Shown here in pieces: positions 29,433 through 39,611 of a stretch of DNA of 64,000 nt; positions within the stretch are counted from its first letter, which is position 1; each line of letters starts with the position of its first letter. Made by a program: the position numbers and the translations under genes. The notes under the pieces were generated by a model. The model was not told the origin of the DNA and did no database searches. It saw only the letters and a program-made list of their open reading frames with translations. Source of the DNA: Maribacter luteus (lineage in GTDB: Bacteria > Bacteroidota > Bacteroidia > Flavobacteriales > Flavobacteriaceae); the NCBI RefSeq assembly GCF_009674825.1, contig NZ_WKJH01000024.1, forward strand, positions 359,285 through 423,284, in the 5' to 3' direction.

Positions 29433-30965
29433 CTATTCCCATTCTATCGTGGCCGGGGGCTTAGAACTAATATCATAAACCACTCTATTAACACCCGGTA
29501 CCTTGTTTATTATCTCATTTGATGTTTTCTGCAAAAACTCATAAGGCAGATCTACCCAATCGGCAGTCATACCATCTGTACTTTCTACGGCCCGTAAAGC
29601 TACACATTTTTCATATGTTCTTTCATCGCCCATTACCCCTACACTATTTACGGGTAAAAGCATGGCTCCGGCCTGCCAAACTTTATCATAAAGCCCCCAT
29701 TCTCTTAATCCATTGATGAAAATCGCATCAACTTCTTGCAATATGGCCACTTTTTCAGGGGTTATATCGCCCAATATCCTAATGGCCAACCCTGGACCTG
29801 GAAATGGATGACGACCTAATCGATCACCACTGATCTTCATACTGGCACCAACCCTTCTAACCTCATCTTTAAATAACATTTTTAGTGGCTCTACCACTTT
29901 CAATTTCATATAATCTGGCAATCCCCCAACATTATGATGGCTTTTGATGGTAGCCGAAGGCCCTCCCGTTACAGAAACAGATTCAATGACATCAGGATAA
30001 ATGGTACCCTGTGCCAGCCATTTCGCATCTTTGACCAAATGTGCCTCATCATCAAAAACATCGATAAAGACCTTACCTATGATCTTTCTTTTCTTTTCGG
30101 GATCACTTTCCCCTTTCAATGCACCCAAAAAGCGTGCCGAAGCATCTACCCCTTTTACATTCAATCCCATATTCTGATACTGATCCAGTACCTCTTGGAA
30201 TTCATTTTTACGCAACAATCCGTTATCAACGAAAATACAATGAAGTTGTTTCCCAACAGCTTTGTTCAACAAAACCGCTGCCACTGTTGAATCAACGCCT
30301 CCAGACAATCCTAGGATAACCTTATCTCGTCCTATTTTTTCCTTTAATTCCGAAACGGTCTTTTCAACAAAGGCATCTGGGGTCCATGTTTGCTCCAATC
30401 CTGCAATATGAACAAGAAAGTTCTGTAATATAATTTTACCTTGGCTAGTGTGATAGACCTCAGGATGAAATTGTATGGCATAGGTATCTTCCCCTTCAAT
30501 GCGGAACGCTGCATTTTGAACGTCTACGGTATTGGCCAGTACAACAGCATTTTCAGGTAATTCCTGAATGGTATCACTATGGCTCATCCACACTTGGGAA
30601 CCACCGATAATACCATAGAAGAATGGCTCATCGCCTTTAATATTGGTCAGCCTTGCCCTCCCATATTCCCTTGTATTGGATGGCTCTACCTTGCCCCCGT
30701 TGAAATGGGCCAAATATTGGGCCCCATAACATACCCCCAACAACGGCAACTTTCCTTTGATCCCGGAAAGATCAGGATGGGGTGCATCTTCAGAACGTAC
30801 TGAAAATGGGGAACCCGAAAGAATGACAGCTTTATAGCTAGACAAGTCTTTAGGCACTTTATTATACGGTTTTATTTCACAGAAAATGTTGAGCTCCCTC
30901 ACCCTTCTAGCGATGAGTTGTGTATACTGGGAACCAAAATCGAGTATTAGGACGTTATTTTGCAT
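29433..30965 (-). CDS. guaA: GMP synthase (glutamine-hydrolysing)
   Basis: A 510-residue bifunctional enzyme turning XMP into GMP. The N-terminal glutamine amidotransferase has the nucleophile in [11 protein letters not shown] and the HPE motif in [10 protein letters not shown]; the ATP pyrophosphatase domain has [13 protein letters not shown]; and the dimerisation domain ends in the conserved [13 protein letters not shown]. The ATG at 30965 gives the normal N-terminus ([14 protein letters not shown]); the TTG six bases upstream is ignored. The stop codon lies 2 bases before the favoured ATG of the LysM gene, so the two are surely co-transcribed. Confidence 0.97.
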   Translation of the reverse strand: MQNNVLILDFGSQYTQLIARRVRELNIFCEIKPYNKVPKDLSSYKAVILSGSPFSVRSEDAPHPDLSGIKGKLPLLGVCYGAQYLAHFNGGKVEPSNTREYGRARLTNIKGDEPFFYGIIGGSQVWMSHSDTIQELPENAVVLANTVDVQNAAFRIEGEDTYAIQFHPEVYHTSQGKIILQNFLVHIAGLEQTWTPDAFVEKTVSELKEKIGRDKVILGLSGGVDSTVAAVLLNKAVGKQLHCIFVDNGLLRKNEFQEVLDQYQNMGLNVKGVDASARFLGALKGESDPEKKRKIIGKVFIDVFDDEAHLVKDAKWLAQGTIYPDVIESVSVTGGPSATIKSHHNVGGLPDYMKLKVVEPLKMLFKDEVRRVGASMKISGDRLGRHPFPGPGLAIRILGDITPEKVAILQEVDAIFINGLREWGLYDKVWQAGAMLLPVNSVGVMGDERTYEKCVALRAVESTDGMTADWVDLPYEFLQKTSNEIINKVPGVNRVVYDISSKPPATIEWE

Positions 30966-31335
30966 GGGCAAAAATAGTAAAATGGAAATTTTGTGAAAGT
31001 ATATGGAACGTATATTTATTCAAGAATTAAAAAACTTATAAACAGATTCGGCCTAACAAGTCAAAAAAACCAAGGATAAAAGCAACCTTTACCAAACAAA
31101 CCGGATAAATATTGGATTTTGTACACATTACTTCGGTATTTCGATGACCAACACCCCCAATTTGGAAAGAAAATTCCTTATCTTTATGTAACAACAAACC
31201 TTTTGGCGATACTGCCTTACAAGAGCATATTCTTATGATTTTGAATTGAAATTGCGCGCCGTCCCAGATGCTCTAAAAGGAATTCTGCCAAGTCGAGATG
31301 TACATTGATTATTTATAAACATAAACCTAAATAAT
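30966..31335. other. intergenic region between divergent genes
   Basis: About 370 bases between guaA (minus) and the small helical protein (plus). It must hold both promoters. I found no gene, RNA or clear inverted repeat in it. Confidence 0.5.
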
Positions 31336-31716
31336 ATGCAGACAGAAGCAGTATATTCAAGCGACCTTAAATTTAATTTAGAGATTTGGAAACGGGAATT
31401 GAAATTTCATATGTCCGAATTGGAAATGTTTCAGGAAAAACTGGATGAAATAGCAGGAAGGGAAGATATTGACAAATCGTCATTGGAACTCGAAGGCTTT
31501 CAGAACAGGATTTTGATCGAGCGTGATGCAATTGGTAAATTATTGCATCGATGCAGGGCTAAATTAGGAAACCTACATAGTGCCGACCATTATAAGAACA
31601 TCGACGGTCAACTACAGTATGAAAAACGCTCTTTATATGACGACCTTAAACATTATATAAAGTTACATTACGATTTCAAGGAAGAAATCATGGACTTCTT
31701 TTCAAAGTGGCTTTAA
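31336..31716 (+). CDS. helical protein of unknown function
   Basis: A 126-residue, almost entirely alpha-helical protein, rich in Glu, Lys and Leu, with heptad-like spacing in NLEIWKRELKFHMSELEMFQ and FQNRILIERDAIGKLLHR, suggesting a coiled coil or helical bundle. No signal peptide or membrane helix, no motif I recognise. It stands alone between divergent guaA and a strong terminator at 31753-31784. Possibly a stress or cytoskeletal-type accessory protein, but nothing in the sequence shows this. Confidence 0.75.
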   Translation: MQTEAVYSSDLKFNLEIWKRELKFHMSELEMFQEKLDEIAGREDIDKSSLELEGFQNRILIERDAIGKLLHRCRAKLGNLHSADHYKNIDGQLQYEKRSLYDDLKHYIKLHYDFKEEIMDFFSKWL

Positions 31717-31752
31717 GCTAAAACTTCATTTAACGACCTTTCTTTGAAAATG

Positions 31753-31784
31753 AAAAAGCCTCGACCCTACATCGAGGCTTTTTT
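31753..31784 (+). terminator. rho-independent terminator
   Basis: A perfect 12-bp stem, AAAAAGCCTCGA (31753-31764) with TCGAGGCTTTTT (31772-31783), a 7-base loop and a T run to 31784, 36 bases after the stop of the helical protein gene. Confidence 0.9.
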
Positions 31785-32036
31785 AATCAAAATCAAAAAC
31801 CAACCTAAACACATGAACGAATTGATTGTTAAATTAAATTTTCCAATTCATAGCAATTACATCTATAACAACCATCATTTGAAATACCCTACTTTTTTCC
31901 GGAAAAATAAATTTCAACTGAAACAAAATTGCCTTAAAACGTTCAAAAACACTCTTTAAACCCCAAGTATCCAATATTTATAGAGCTATTTACATGCTCT
32001 TTTTTTATCTTTATAAGGTCATTATAACCATTAACC

Positions 32037-32579
32037 ATGCAGAGCATTTTTGAAGAAATACTATCGGAACTACAGAATGGCGCCAAGGACCGGGAACATC
32101 CCTATCATTATTTCACTATCGCCACCCTAGGGGTAGATAAATTTGCCCGACTCAGATTAGTGGCCCTTAGAAATGTCTCCAACGATTTAAAATTGACTTT
32201 TTTTACCGATAAACGCTCTAAAAAAGTCTTGCACATTAAAGAAAACCCAAGAGTCAGCTTGTTGTTTTACCACCCGGAAAAACTTCTTCAATTACGTATC
32301 GAGGGGATGGCCACGATTAATTCCGACCAGTTCCAAATTCAAAAAACCTGGGAAACCATCGGTAATGAAGCTAGAAAAGATTATCTGACCACAGAAGCTC
32401 CGGGAACTACCATCACCAACCCTGAATCCGTAGAATATTTAAAGGACGGGGATTATTTTTCCATAGTAGATATTGAACCCTTTCGTATTGAGCGATTAAA
32501 ACTTAATACCGAAGGGCACAGAAAAACCAAATTCAACAAAAAAGGTGATAAATGGACTAGTGAACATTTGGTTCCTTAA
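32037..32579 (+). CDS. pyridoxamine 5'-phosphate oxidase-like flavoprotein
   Basis: A 180-residue split-barrel flavoprotein. The N-terminal barrel has 'FARLRLVALRNVSNDLKLTFFTDKRSKKVLHI' (about 37-68), where the PNPOx family binds FMN phosphate (R-x-V-x-L-R and TD-x-R-S-K-K), and 'NPRVSLLFYHPEKLLQLRIEG' (about 71-91). The C-terminus lacks the long substrate-binding extension of true PdxH, so a pyridoxine oxidase function is not claimed; it looks like the Alr4036-type branch. It converges with the PLP-dependent decarboxylase gene, with only 7 bases between the stop codons. Confidence 0.82.
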   Translation: MQSIFEEILSELQNGAKDREHPYHYFTIATLGVDKFARLRLVALRNVSNDLKLTFFTDKRSKKVLHIKENPRVSLLFYHPEKLLQLRIEGMATINSDQFQIQKTWETIGNEARKDYLTTEAPGTTITNPESVEYLKDGDYFSIVDIEPFRIERLKLNTEGHRKTKFNKKGDKWTSEHLVP

Positions 32580-32586
32580 CCCATCT

Positions 32587-33957
32587 TCACTCCATCGATT
32601 GCAAAATCGCGACAATGTCCTCAATAGTAGTATCTGGATTAATAAAACAAAACCTTGCAACTGTTTCCGGGATTCCATTTATTTTCCATGTGGTAGGTGT
32701 CACCAAGGCAAAACCTTCTTTATGGTTCTTATACGTCCATGTTCTATAATCTTCCGGGGACCAACCTTTACGTCTAAACAGTACACAGGATAGACTGGGC
32801 TCACGTACCAACTCCAATTCATTATGATCCGTTATAAGTTCCCCGGCCAAGTTTGCCAATTTCATACCTTCTTCCACCGCCCATCTATATTTATCTGTAC
32901 CATGCATCGCCAAAGAAAACCACAGAGGCAATCCCCTTACGCGTCTTGTTAACTGTATTTGGTAATCTGCAGGATTGAAACCTCTCGCCCCTTCATCCTT
33001 GAAAATCTCTAGGTAAGAGCCTTCTTGTGCATGTGCCTCTTTGGCCAATTCGGGATTCTTATAAATTACGGCCCCACAATCATAGGGTGAAAAAAGCCAT
33101 TTGTGCGGATCTATCGTAATACTATCCGCTTTTTCAATTCCACGGAACAAGTGCCTTACAGAATCTGCAGCTAAAGCACCACCACCATAAGCAGCATCTA
33201 CATGAAACCATAAATTCTCCTTTGCACAAACTTCTGCCACGCCTTCTAAATCGTCAATAATACCGGCATTTGTAGTACCTCCCGTGGCCACAACCGAAAA
33301 TAATCGTTTGCGCTGATCTGGATCCAGACCAGCAATTTTTTCTTTTAACATGTCTGCCGTCATTAAATCCTCTGTCTCAACAAGAAGAACATCGGCATCA
33401 ATGACTTTTGCCATTGCCTTAATAGATGAATGGGCGCCTTCAGAAGTAATGACCAATGCTTTCACATTACGGTTCTCAGGATTTTTTCGCCAATTTTCCC
33501 TGGCCGTGACCATTGCGGATAAATTGGCCGCCGTACCACCGCTGGTAAAAACCCCAAATGCCCCTTTTGGTAGTCCAGTAAGGGAAACCAGCCATTTCAT
33601 GGCCTCATTTTCACAGAAGATACCTCCTGCACCTTCCATCCAATAAGCACCATGGATACTTGAAGCCGAAGTTACCAGGTCGAACATGATAGCCGCCCTG
33701 GTAGGAGCTGCCGGCACAAACGCCAAATGCCTTGGGTGATCAATAGGTACGGTAGCTTTCACCAATACATCCTTAAAAAGGCCAAAGGCATTCTCCCCTC
33801 CTATACCATCAGCAGTTATGGTCTCACCTACCAATTCACGGAGTTCTTTTTCACTCTTTGGTTTACCCAATTCCGGTGAAGTATGCGTCATTCTATTAAT
33901 GGCGTATTTCATGACATCCAATGTCATTTCAACCACTTCAATATCTATATTATGCAT
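32587..33957 (-). CDS. PLP-dependent group II amino acid decarboxylase
   Basis: A 456-residue fold-type I PLP enzyme. The cofactor lysine is in DPHKWLFSPYDCGAV; the PLP-phosphate-binding turn is FTSGGTAANLSAM, and the ring-stacking and Asp motifs are in WFHVDAAYGGGAL. These belong to the family of aromatic-L-amino-acid, glutamate, diaminobutyrate and tyrosine decarboxylases. The substrate cannot be told from sequence. It begins 24 bases after the glycosyltransferase stop codon, on the same strand. Confidence 0.85.
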   Translation of the reverse strand: MHNIDIEVVEMTLDVMKYAINRMTHTSPELGKPKSEKELRELVGETITADGIGGENAFGLFKDVLVKATVPIDHPRHLAFVPAAPTRAAIMFDLVTSASSIHGAYWMEGAGGIFCENEAMKWLVSLTGLPKGAFGVFTSGGTAANLSAMVTARENWRKNPENRNVKALVITSEGAHSSIKAMAKVIDADVLLVETEDLMTADMLKEKIAGLDPDQRKRLFSVVATGGTTNAGIIDDLEGVAEVCAKENLWFHVDAAYGGGALAADSVRHLFRGIEKADSITIDPHKWLFSPYDCGAVIYKNPELAKEAHAQEGSYLEIFKDEGARGFNPADYQIQLTRRVRGLPLWFSLAMHGTDKYRWAVEEGMKLANLAGELITDHNELELVREPSLSCVLFRRKGWSPEDYRTWTYKNHKEGFALVTPTTWKINGIPETVARFCFINPDTTIEDIVAILQSME

Positions 33958-33981
33958 TAATCTAGTTTTAAATCAACTTAT

Positions 33982-35379
33982 TCAGGGAGTATACAAGTTC
34001 CCATCAAACTTTACAATAAACAAGGTATCCCTTTCTTTTCCAAAATTCAGGATACTGTCGAGCACCTTTTCATTACCCGTTACATCCCTTTTTAACATCA
34101 CTTCTACCCCTTCTACATTCAAAAGCTTTGATATGGGCAAAGAAAAATCATCTTTGGCAAAGACTTCCTTCTCGGGGTTGAGTAATTTGACATTTCCTGC
34201 GTAGGTGACATCTGGCAGCATCCATATTCTATCATCGTACTTCTTTTCGAGTACATCATTCAAGGGCTCAAAACCAAAATGTACCGAAGACGGAATCCCC
34301 ATTACCTTTTCTACCGGTGTCCGCAATACTTGGAAACCGATCACAATAAGAAAAAGGACGAATCCATAAGAAGACCATTTAATGACCGATTTAAATTCTA
34401 CCGAACGCATAAGCAATACCATAAACGGCAACACCAATGGCAACAACCATCTTTCTTCTACCTTTTGCACGTTTAAAACAACAAAAAAGAGTACTAAAAC
34501 AGCCAATTGGGTAAGGGCCATTTTAGCCAACCAGTCTAGTTCGGGTCTTCTGAATCGAATCTTTTTCAAAGAAAATGTCAAAATAAAAACCGCCATTAAA
34601 GGGGCTATCAATCTTAACAAATTCAAAAGTAAGGAAAACAACGGACCTATTATGAATATGCCTTCACCACTTTCATTCTGTGTTTTTATACTCACACTTT
34701 CCCCCAGCTCGGACGCATAACCCCAAGGTCCTAAAAGCCAATAAAAATGAGGTAATGTAAGCGCCAAAACAATGAGAAAGGCCAAAACCATCTTTTTGTT
34801 GCTTACCACTTTTCGTAGGGACTCATCAAAAAACAATGTTGCCCCAAGTGCTGCCAAAAAAAGCACATAATTGTACTTGGATAAGATTCCGATACCCACC
34901 ACCAAACCTAAAAGCGCATAATTTTTCCATGTTTTGTAATGCACCAATTGTTGTAGGACTAAATAAGATACGACCACAGCTCCACATAACAAGGAAGTAT
35001 GGGAAAGTCTTCTAAAAGTAAAATCAATAAATACAGGAATCAAAACCAACCCAAACACCACCAACTCGCTCTTTTTACTGTCTTTGATAACCTTACGAGC
35101 AAATTGCCAGACCAACAATAATATACATGCGAAAATTACCCCTCTAAGTAGTGAAAATGATATTTTATGACTACCGAATATTTGATTTACACCATATTGC
35201 AACCAAGTGTACAAGGGCGGTTGATCATCATAGCCCCACCGCAACCATTGTGAATAATAAGCCTGTTCCGCATCTTCGAGCTCCAATGCGGATTTAAAAA
35301 AAGTAATACCGGTAATGGCGAAAAACGATAAAAAGGAAAGTATTTCTATTCGATTTATTGAATTCTTTCCCAAGGCCAT
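33982..35379 (-). CDS. GT39/ArnT-like membrane glycosyltransferase
   Basis: A 465-residue integral membrane protein with about eleven hydrophobic helices. The first periplasmic loop has the acidic pattern ELEDAEQAYYSQWLRWGYDD, with the D/E-x-x-x-x-Y and PPLYTWL features of the PMT/ArnT family (GT39/GT83), which transfer sugars from polyprenyl phosphate to lipids or proteins outside the membrane. The C-terminal about 100 residues form a soluble domain. Donor and acceptor are unknown. It is packed 4 bases after bshC, so it is co-transcribed with it without an obvious functional link. Confidence 0.82.
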   Translation of the reverse strand: MALGKNSINRIEILSFLSFFAITGITFFKSALELEDAEQAYYSQWLRWGYDDQPPLYTWLQYGVNQIFGSHKISFSLLRGVIFACILLLVWQFARKVIKDSKKSELVVFGLVLIPVFIDFTFRRLSHTSLLCGAVVVSYLVLQQLVHYKTWKNYALLGLVVGIGILSKYNYVLFLAALGATLFFDESLRKVVSNKKMVLAFLIVLALTLPHFYWLLGPWGYASELGESVSIKTQNESGEGIFIIGPLFSLLLNLLRLIAPLMAVFILTFSLKKIRFRRPELDWLAKMALTQLAVLVLFFVVLNVQKVEERWLLPLVLPFMVLLMRSVEFKSVIKWSSYGFVLFLIVIGFQVLRTPVEKVMGIPSSVHFGFEPLNDVLEKKYDDRIWMLPDVTYAGNVKLLNPEKEVFAKDDFSLPISKLLNVEGVEVMLKRDVTGNEKVLDSILNFGKERDTLFIVKFDGNLYTP

Positions 35380-35383
35380 AAAT

Positions 35384-36988
35384 CTATTCTGCGATTAGTA
35401 TCACGAATTCCAATTTAAGTGGGTCCAGTGCCTTGAACAACATGGGTATCAACCTTTGGCCAAATTCTAGATACAATTCGGAAAAATTGAGGTTACGTTC
35501 TTGTAACGATTGCCCCGGGAACAATTCGTCCTGAAGTTGGGTCATTCGTTCTACATGATCCTTAAGTTTGCGTTTTTGCGCTTTGAGCAAGCGATTTTCC
35601 AATACATCCAAACCCTTTAATTGCTTAACTTCCTGTGCTTTAACCGCTCCTAAAAAAGACGCGTCGGTTTTTGAGGCAATATCGTACATAGACTTGAATT
35701 GATCCTTCAGAAATTTCTTCTGAGGAGAGAAATCAATATCTATATTTGAGATTTTCCTTATTTTCTTATTGATGAAATGGTTTCGTTTTAAAAACAGGTC
35801 GGCAACCGATAAGTTCATCTTATCCAATTTCTGCCGTTGTTTTTCAGTTATGACAATAGCTGAATTTCTGGGCAATAAAATGGGAAAGGTAACTCCCATG
35901 GCATCGAATGAAGCCTTTAACTCCAACCAATAGGCCAATTCCCCTCCTCCTCCAATATAACAGAGGTTCGGCAGAATGATTTCCTGGTATAACGGACGTG
36001 CAATTACATTGGGCGAAAATCTTTCGGGATATGCTTCCAATTCTTGTAACAACCCTTCCTTACTGAACTTAATATCAGTACTTTTTATATGGAATTCATC
36101 CTTTACAGCAACAATACGCTCTCGAATACCATCCTTTATATAAAAATAATTTATTTCCCTTGGATTGACTTGAATACGGTACGAATCTGAAAGCTTTTCC
36201 AATTTTGGAATAGTCTCTATCACCTTATGGAAGGAGATATTATCAAAAATGTCCTTTTCAACATAGGGGACCAGTAACCTTTTTAAGCTCTTATCATCCC
36301 CATCAACGATTACAAGACCCTGAGAACCAAAAAGTTCATTGGCAAGATATCTTGTGGCCCCTGCAAGGGTGCTATGTCCCAGATAGGCCTTTTTGAAAAG
36401 ATCTTTCAACTCCTCCGCATTTGTACCACCCCCCAATTCATTGGCGAAGGTATCGTAAATACCCTCAAGTCCTTTGGTATTGAATCGCCCTACAGGTCCG
36501 GAAGCATCCCTGTTCCATTGAATTTTTTTATTCCTGAAATTAAAGTAATTGATCTCGTCAAAATCATGGTCCTCGGTAGCCATCCAATAAACCGGCACAA
36601 AGTTGAACCTAGGATATTGCTTTTTTAGTGCAATAGTCAAATTAATGGTAGAAATAATCTTATACAGAAAATAAAGTGGCCCGGAAAATAAATTCAATTG
36701 GTGCCCGGTCGTAATCGTAAAAGTAATGGGCTCTTTTAACTGTATTAAATTATCCTTGGTTTTCTGGGAAATCGCGACCCCTTCATATTGCCTTTGAAGC
36801 GCTTCGAAAAGCACGGTTCGATTTTCCTCTGGATAGTTTCTGGATTTTTCCTCTAATTGGTCCTTGAAATTCCCAACATTCGGATAGCGGTTGAAAAAAG
36901 ACCTTAGACCTTCCTTGTCCTCAATGTAATCACAAATTAAATCGGAAAAATATCCCGTATCCTTAAAGGGCAAACAATCAATATCCAT
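35384..36988 (-). CDS. bshC: bacillithiol biosynthesis cysteine-adding enzyme BshC
   Basis: A 534-residue enzyme that joins cysteine to glucosaminyl malate in the last step of bacillithiol synthesis. The Rossmann core contains FTITTGHQLNLFSGPLYFL, 'VYWMATEDHDFDEINYF' and QGLVIVDGDDKSL, followed by a coiled-coil dimerisation arm (about 370-470). The length and motifs match BshC of Bacteroidota. Bacillithiol buffers redox and metals; the other genes (bshA, bshB) are not in this window. It heads a three-gene minus-strand run with the GT39-like and PLP decarboxylase genes. Confidence 0.95.
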   Translation of the reverse strand: MDIDCLPFKDTGYFSDLICDYIEDKEGLRSFFNRYPNVGNFKDQLEEKSRNYPEENRTVLFEALQRQYEGVAISQKTKDNLIQLKEPITFTITTGHQLNLFSGPLYFLYKIISTINLTIALKKQYPRFNFVPVYWMATEDHDFDEINYFNFRNKKIQWNRDASGPVGRFNTKGLEGIYDTFANELGGGTNAEELKDLFKKAYLGHSTLAGATRYLANELFGSQGLVIVDGDDKSLKRLLVPYVEKDIFDNISFHKVIETIPKLEKLSDSYRIQVNPREINYFYIKDGIRERIVAVKDEFHIKSTDIKFSKEGLLQELEAYPERFSPNVIARPLYQEIILPNLCYIGGGGELAYWLELKASFDAMGVTFPILLPRNSAIVITEKQRQKLDKMNLSVADLFLKRNHFINKKIRKISNIDIDFSPQKKFLKDQFKSMYDIASKTDASFLGAVKAQEVKQLKGLDVLENRLLKAQKRKLKDHVERMTQLQDELFPGQSLQERNLNFSELYLEFGQRLIPMLFKALDPLKLEFVILIAE

Positions 36989-37157
36989 ATAAACATTAAA
37001 AAATAGAGGTAAAGATAAAACACTTGTTTTTTCTTGTTCCTAAAAATACGTTAATTACTTCGCCCCTTAAACTACAAAAGCAAGCACATCATAGAATGTT
37101 GGGCCTATGTATCGTTTTTATCATTAAATTAAACCCGAACAAACCTTAATACCGAAC

Positions 37158-39611
37158 ATGAAGCGACTTCTACTTCTATTAACTACCGCCCTTACCCTAA
37201 GTTTATCAGCCCAAGATATAAAATCCCCTTCCGAGTTTTTGGGATATGAACTGGGCACCCATTTCACTCGGCACCACGAGGTTGTTGATTATTATCAATA
37301 TCTGGCAAAGAATGCTCCAGACCAGGTTTTACTTCAAGAATATGGCAAAACCAATGAGCGCAGGCCTTTATTAATAGCTACGGTCTCCACACCTTCAAAT
37401 ATCAGGAACATTGAAGCGATACGAACCGAACACCTTAAAAGCACAACCGAAGCAGGTAATTCACCCATAGCTATTGTTTGGCTAAGCTATAATGTGCATG
37501 GTAATGAGAGCGTAAGTACAGAGGCTTCTATGCAAACCATATATGATTTATTGACCCAAAAAAAAGAGTACCTTGAGAACACTGTAGTATTGATCGATCC
37601 TTGTATTAATCCGGATGGTCGGGATCGTTATGTAAACTGGTACAACCAGTATAAAAACACCCCGAACAATATTGACCCCAATAGCAAGGAACACCATGAA
37701 GGTTGGTGGAGCGGTCGTAGCAACCATTATATGTTCGACCTTAATAGGGATTGGGCCTGGCTTACCCAAGTTGAAAGCCAATATCGAATAAAAGTTTACA
37801 ATGAATGGCTGCCCCACGTTCATGTAGATTTTCACGAACAGGGCGTTGATAGCCCGTACTATTTTGCTCCGGCCGCAGAACCGTATCATGAAGTTATCAC
37901 ACCATTTCAGAGAGCATTCCAAGCCACCATCGGTAAAAACCATGCAAAATATTTTGATACCAACGGCTGGTTCTATTTTACAAAGGAAGTTTTTGATCTA
38001 CTTTATCCCAGTTATGGGGACACCTACCCTATGTACACCGGAAGTATAGGAATGACTTATGAACAAGGAGGTAGCGGAAGGGCCGGATTAGGGATAGTAA
38101 CCGGAATCGGCGACACCCTTACCTTGAAAGATAGAATTGCACACCATAAGGTCACCGGCTTATCAACGGTTGAAGTCGCTTCAAAAAACGCAATAGAATT
38201 GAACAAAGAGTTCGAGAAGTTTTATGCTAACAAAAATTACACCTACAAAAGCTATGTTTTAGACGGCGACCCTGATCGCATTTTTGCACTTACGAAATTG
38301 TTGGATATGCATGAAATAGCATATGGCCAGGTTAAACCAACCAGCCTTAAAGGGTTTAAATACAGTACCGGTAAAACCGGAACTATAAAATTATCGAAAA
38401 CCAATCTGGTAATCAATATTGACCAGCCAAAGAGTACCTTGGTAAAAGTTCTCTTTGAACCTATGACAAAACTCAGCGATTCGGTCACTTATGACATTAC
38501 CGCATGGTCCTTACCTTATGCATATGGTTTAGATGCCATAGCTTCCCAAAACTTGATAACCAAAGAGCCATATGTTAGGGAAAAAGTTACAAAACCAAGC
38601 CTACCTCCTAGTGCTTATGCTTATTTGACCGAATGGAACAGCTTTAAAGATGCTAAATTTTTAGCTGGGCTATTAAAGAACAAAATCAAAGTAAGGTATT
38701 CTACCAAGCCATTTTCCATTGAAGGAAAAACCTACCCAAGAGGAAGTTTGATCATAACCAAAGGTGATAACCAAAACCTTAAGTCATTTTTAAAGAACTT
38801 AAAGAAAATCTCCGACAAACACGAAATTTCACTACACCCTGTTGCATCAGGCTTGGTAGATTCAGGTAAGGATTTCGGTTCTAATCACGTACAAATGATC
38901 AAAGAGCCCAAGATTGCCATGCTATCGGGAAAACCAACATCAACCCTTAAATTCGGTGAAATCTGGTATTTCTTTGAACAACAACTAAACTACCCTCTAA
39001 CCGTCATAGATTCGGATTATCTTAATCGAATTGACCTTTCGTCTTACGATATTTTAATTCTACCAAGTGGATCTGGTTATATTGATTTTATGGATATCGC
39101 CTTTAAAGAAGAGCTGAATGATTGGGTACTCAATGGAGGGAAACTGATTGCAATGGGCGGTGCGATCAAAGGACTTTTGGGTGAAAATGGTTTTGCCATC
39201 GAATCCAAGGCAGTTCCTATAGATTCCACACTAAACCTAGAGGTATTTGACGAAACACAAAGGGAATCCATTAAAAACAATATTACAGGAGCTATATTCA
39301 AAACGAAAGTCGACAATACCCATCCACTGGCTTATGGATATAAGGATACCTACTTCACTTTAAAAAACGGATCGGACGCTTATGAATATTTAAGTAAAGG
39401 TTCAGTTGTTTATCTTGAAGACGGACAAAATATACCTGTTGCGGGTTTTGCAGGAAGTGAAGCCCAAAAGAAAATAGCCAATACTTTAATATTCGGGGTT
39501 GAATCCCATGGATCGGGCCAAGTCATTTATATGGTAGACGACCCCTTGTTCAGAGGCTTCTGGGAAAATGGAAAACTTTTATTCGCGAACGCCTTGTTTA
39601 TGGTGAATTAA
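37158..39611 (+). CDS. exported M14 family zinc carboxypeptidase
   Basis: An 817-residue exported peptidase. Signal peptide: MKRLLLLLTTALTLSLSAQ. The M14 domain (about 35-350) has the zinc pair His114/Glu117 in NVHGNES, the INPDGRDRY substrate-binding motif, DLNRDWAW, and a further zinc His in HVDFHEQG near residue 226. The rest (about 350-817) includes a glutamine-amidotransferase-like fold, typical of the long Bacteroidota M14 proteins, with YDILILPSG and KLIAMGGAIKGLL. It probably trims peptides in the periplasm or outside the cell. The end of the gene overlaps the gntP-like gene's stop codon by 4 bases, in convergent orientation. Confidence 0.92.
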   Translation: MKRLLLLLTTALTLSLSAQDIKSPSEFLGYELGTHFTRHHEVVDYYQYLAKNAPDQVLLQEYGKTNERRPLLIATVSTPSNIRNIEAIRTEHLKSTTEAGNSPIAIVWLSYNVHGNESVSTEASMQTIYDLLTQKKEYLENTVVLIDPCINPDGRDRYVNWYNQYKNTPNNIDPNSKEHHEGWWSGRSNHYMFDLNRDWAWLTQVESQYRIKVYNEWLPHVHVDFHEQGVDSPYYFAPAAEPYHEVITPFQRAFQATIGKNHAKYFDTNGWFYFTKEVFDLLYPSYGDTYPMYTGSIGMTYEQGGSGRAGLGIVTGIGDTLTLKDRIAHHKVTGLSTVEVASKNAIELNKEFEKFYANKNYTYKSYVLDGDPDRIFALTKLLDMHEIAYGQVKPTSLKGFKYSTGKTGTIKLSKTNLVINIDQPKSTLVKVLFEPMTKLSDSVTYDITAWSLPYAYGLDAIASQNLITKEPYVREKVTKPSLPPSAYAYLTEWNSFKDAKFLAGLLKNKIKVRYSTKPFSIEGKTYPRGSLIITKGDNQNLKSFLKNLKKISDKHEISLHPVASGLVDSGKDFGSNHVQMIKEPKIAMLSGKPTSTLKFGEIWYFFEQQLNYPLTVIDSDYLNRIDLSSYDILILPSGSGYIDFMDIAFKEELNDWVLNGGKLIAMGGAIKGLLGENGFAIESKAVPIDSTLNLEVFDETQRESIKNNITGAIFKTKVDNTHPLAYGYKDTYFTLKNGSDAYEYLSKGSVVYLEDGQNIPVAGFAGSEAQKKIANTLIFGVESHGSGQVIYMVDDPLFRGFWENGKLLFANALFMVN

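Noticed and set aside
30966..31335. Riboswitch or tRNA before guaA or the helical protein gene
   Set aside because: No cloverleaf, conserved purine-aptamer core or other recognisable RNA structure found by eye.
31744..31959. 71-codon frame after the helical protein gene
   Set aside because: It begins inside a strong terminator hairpin, and its composition is that of AT-rich non-coding DNA.
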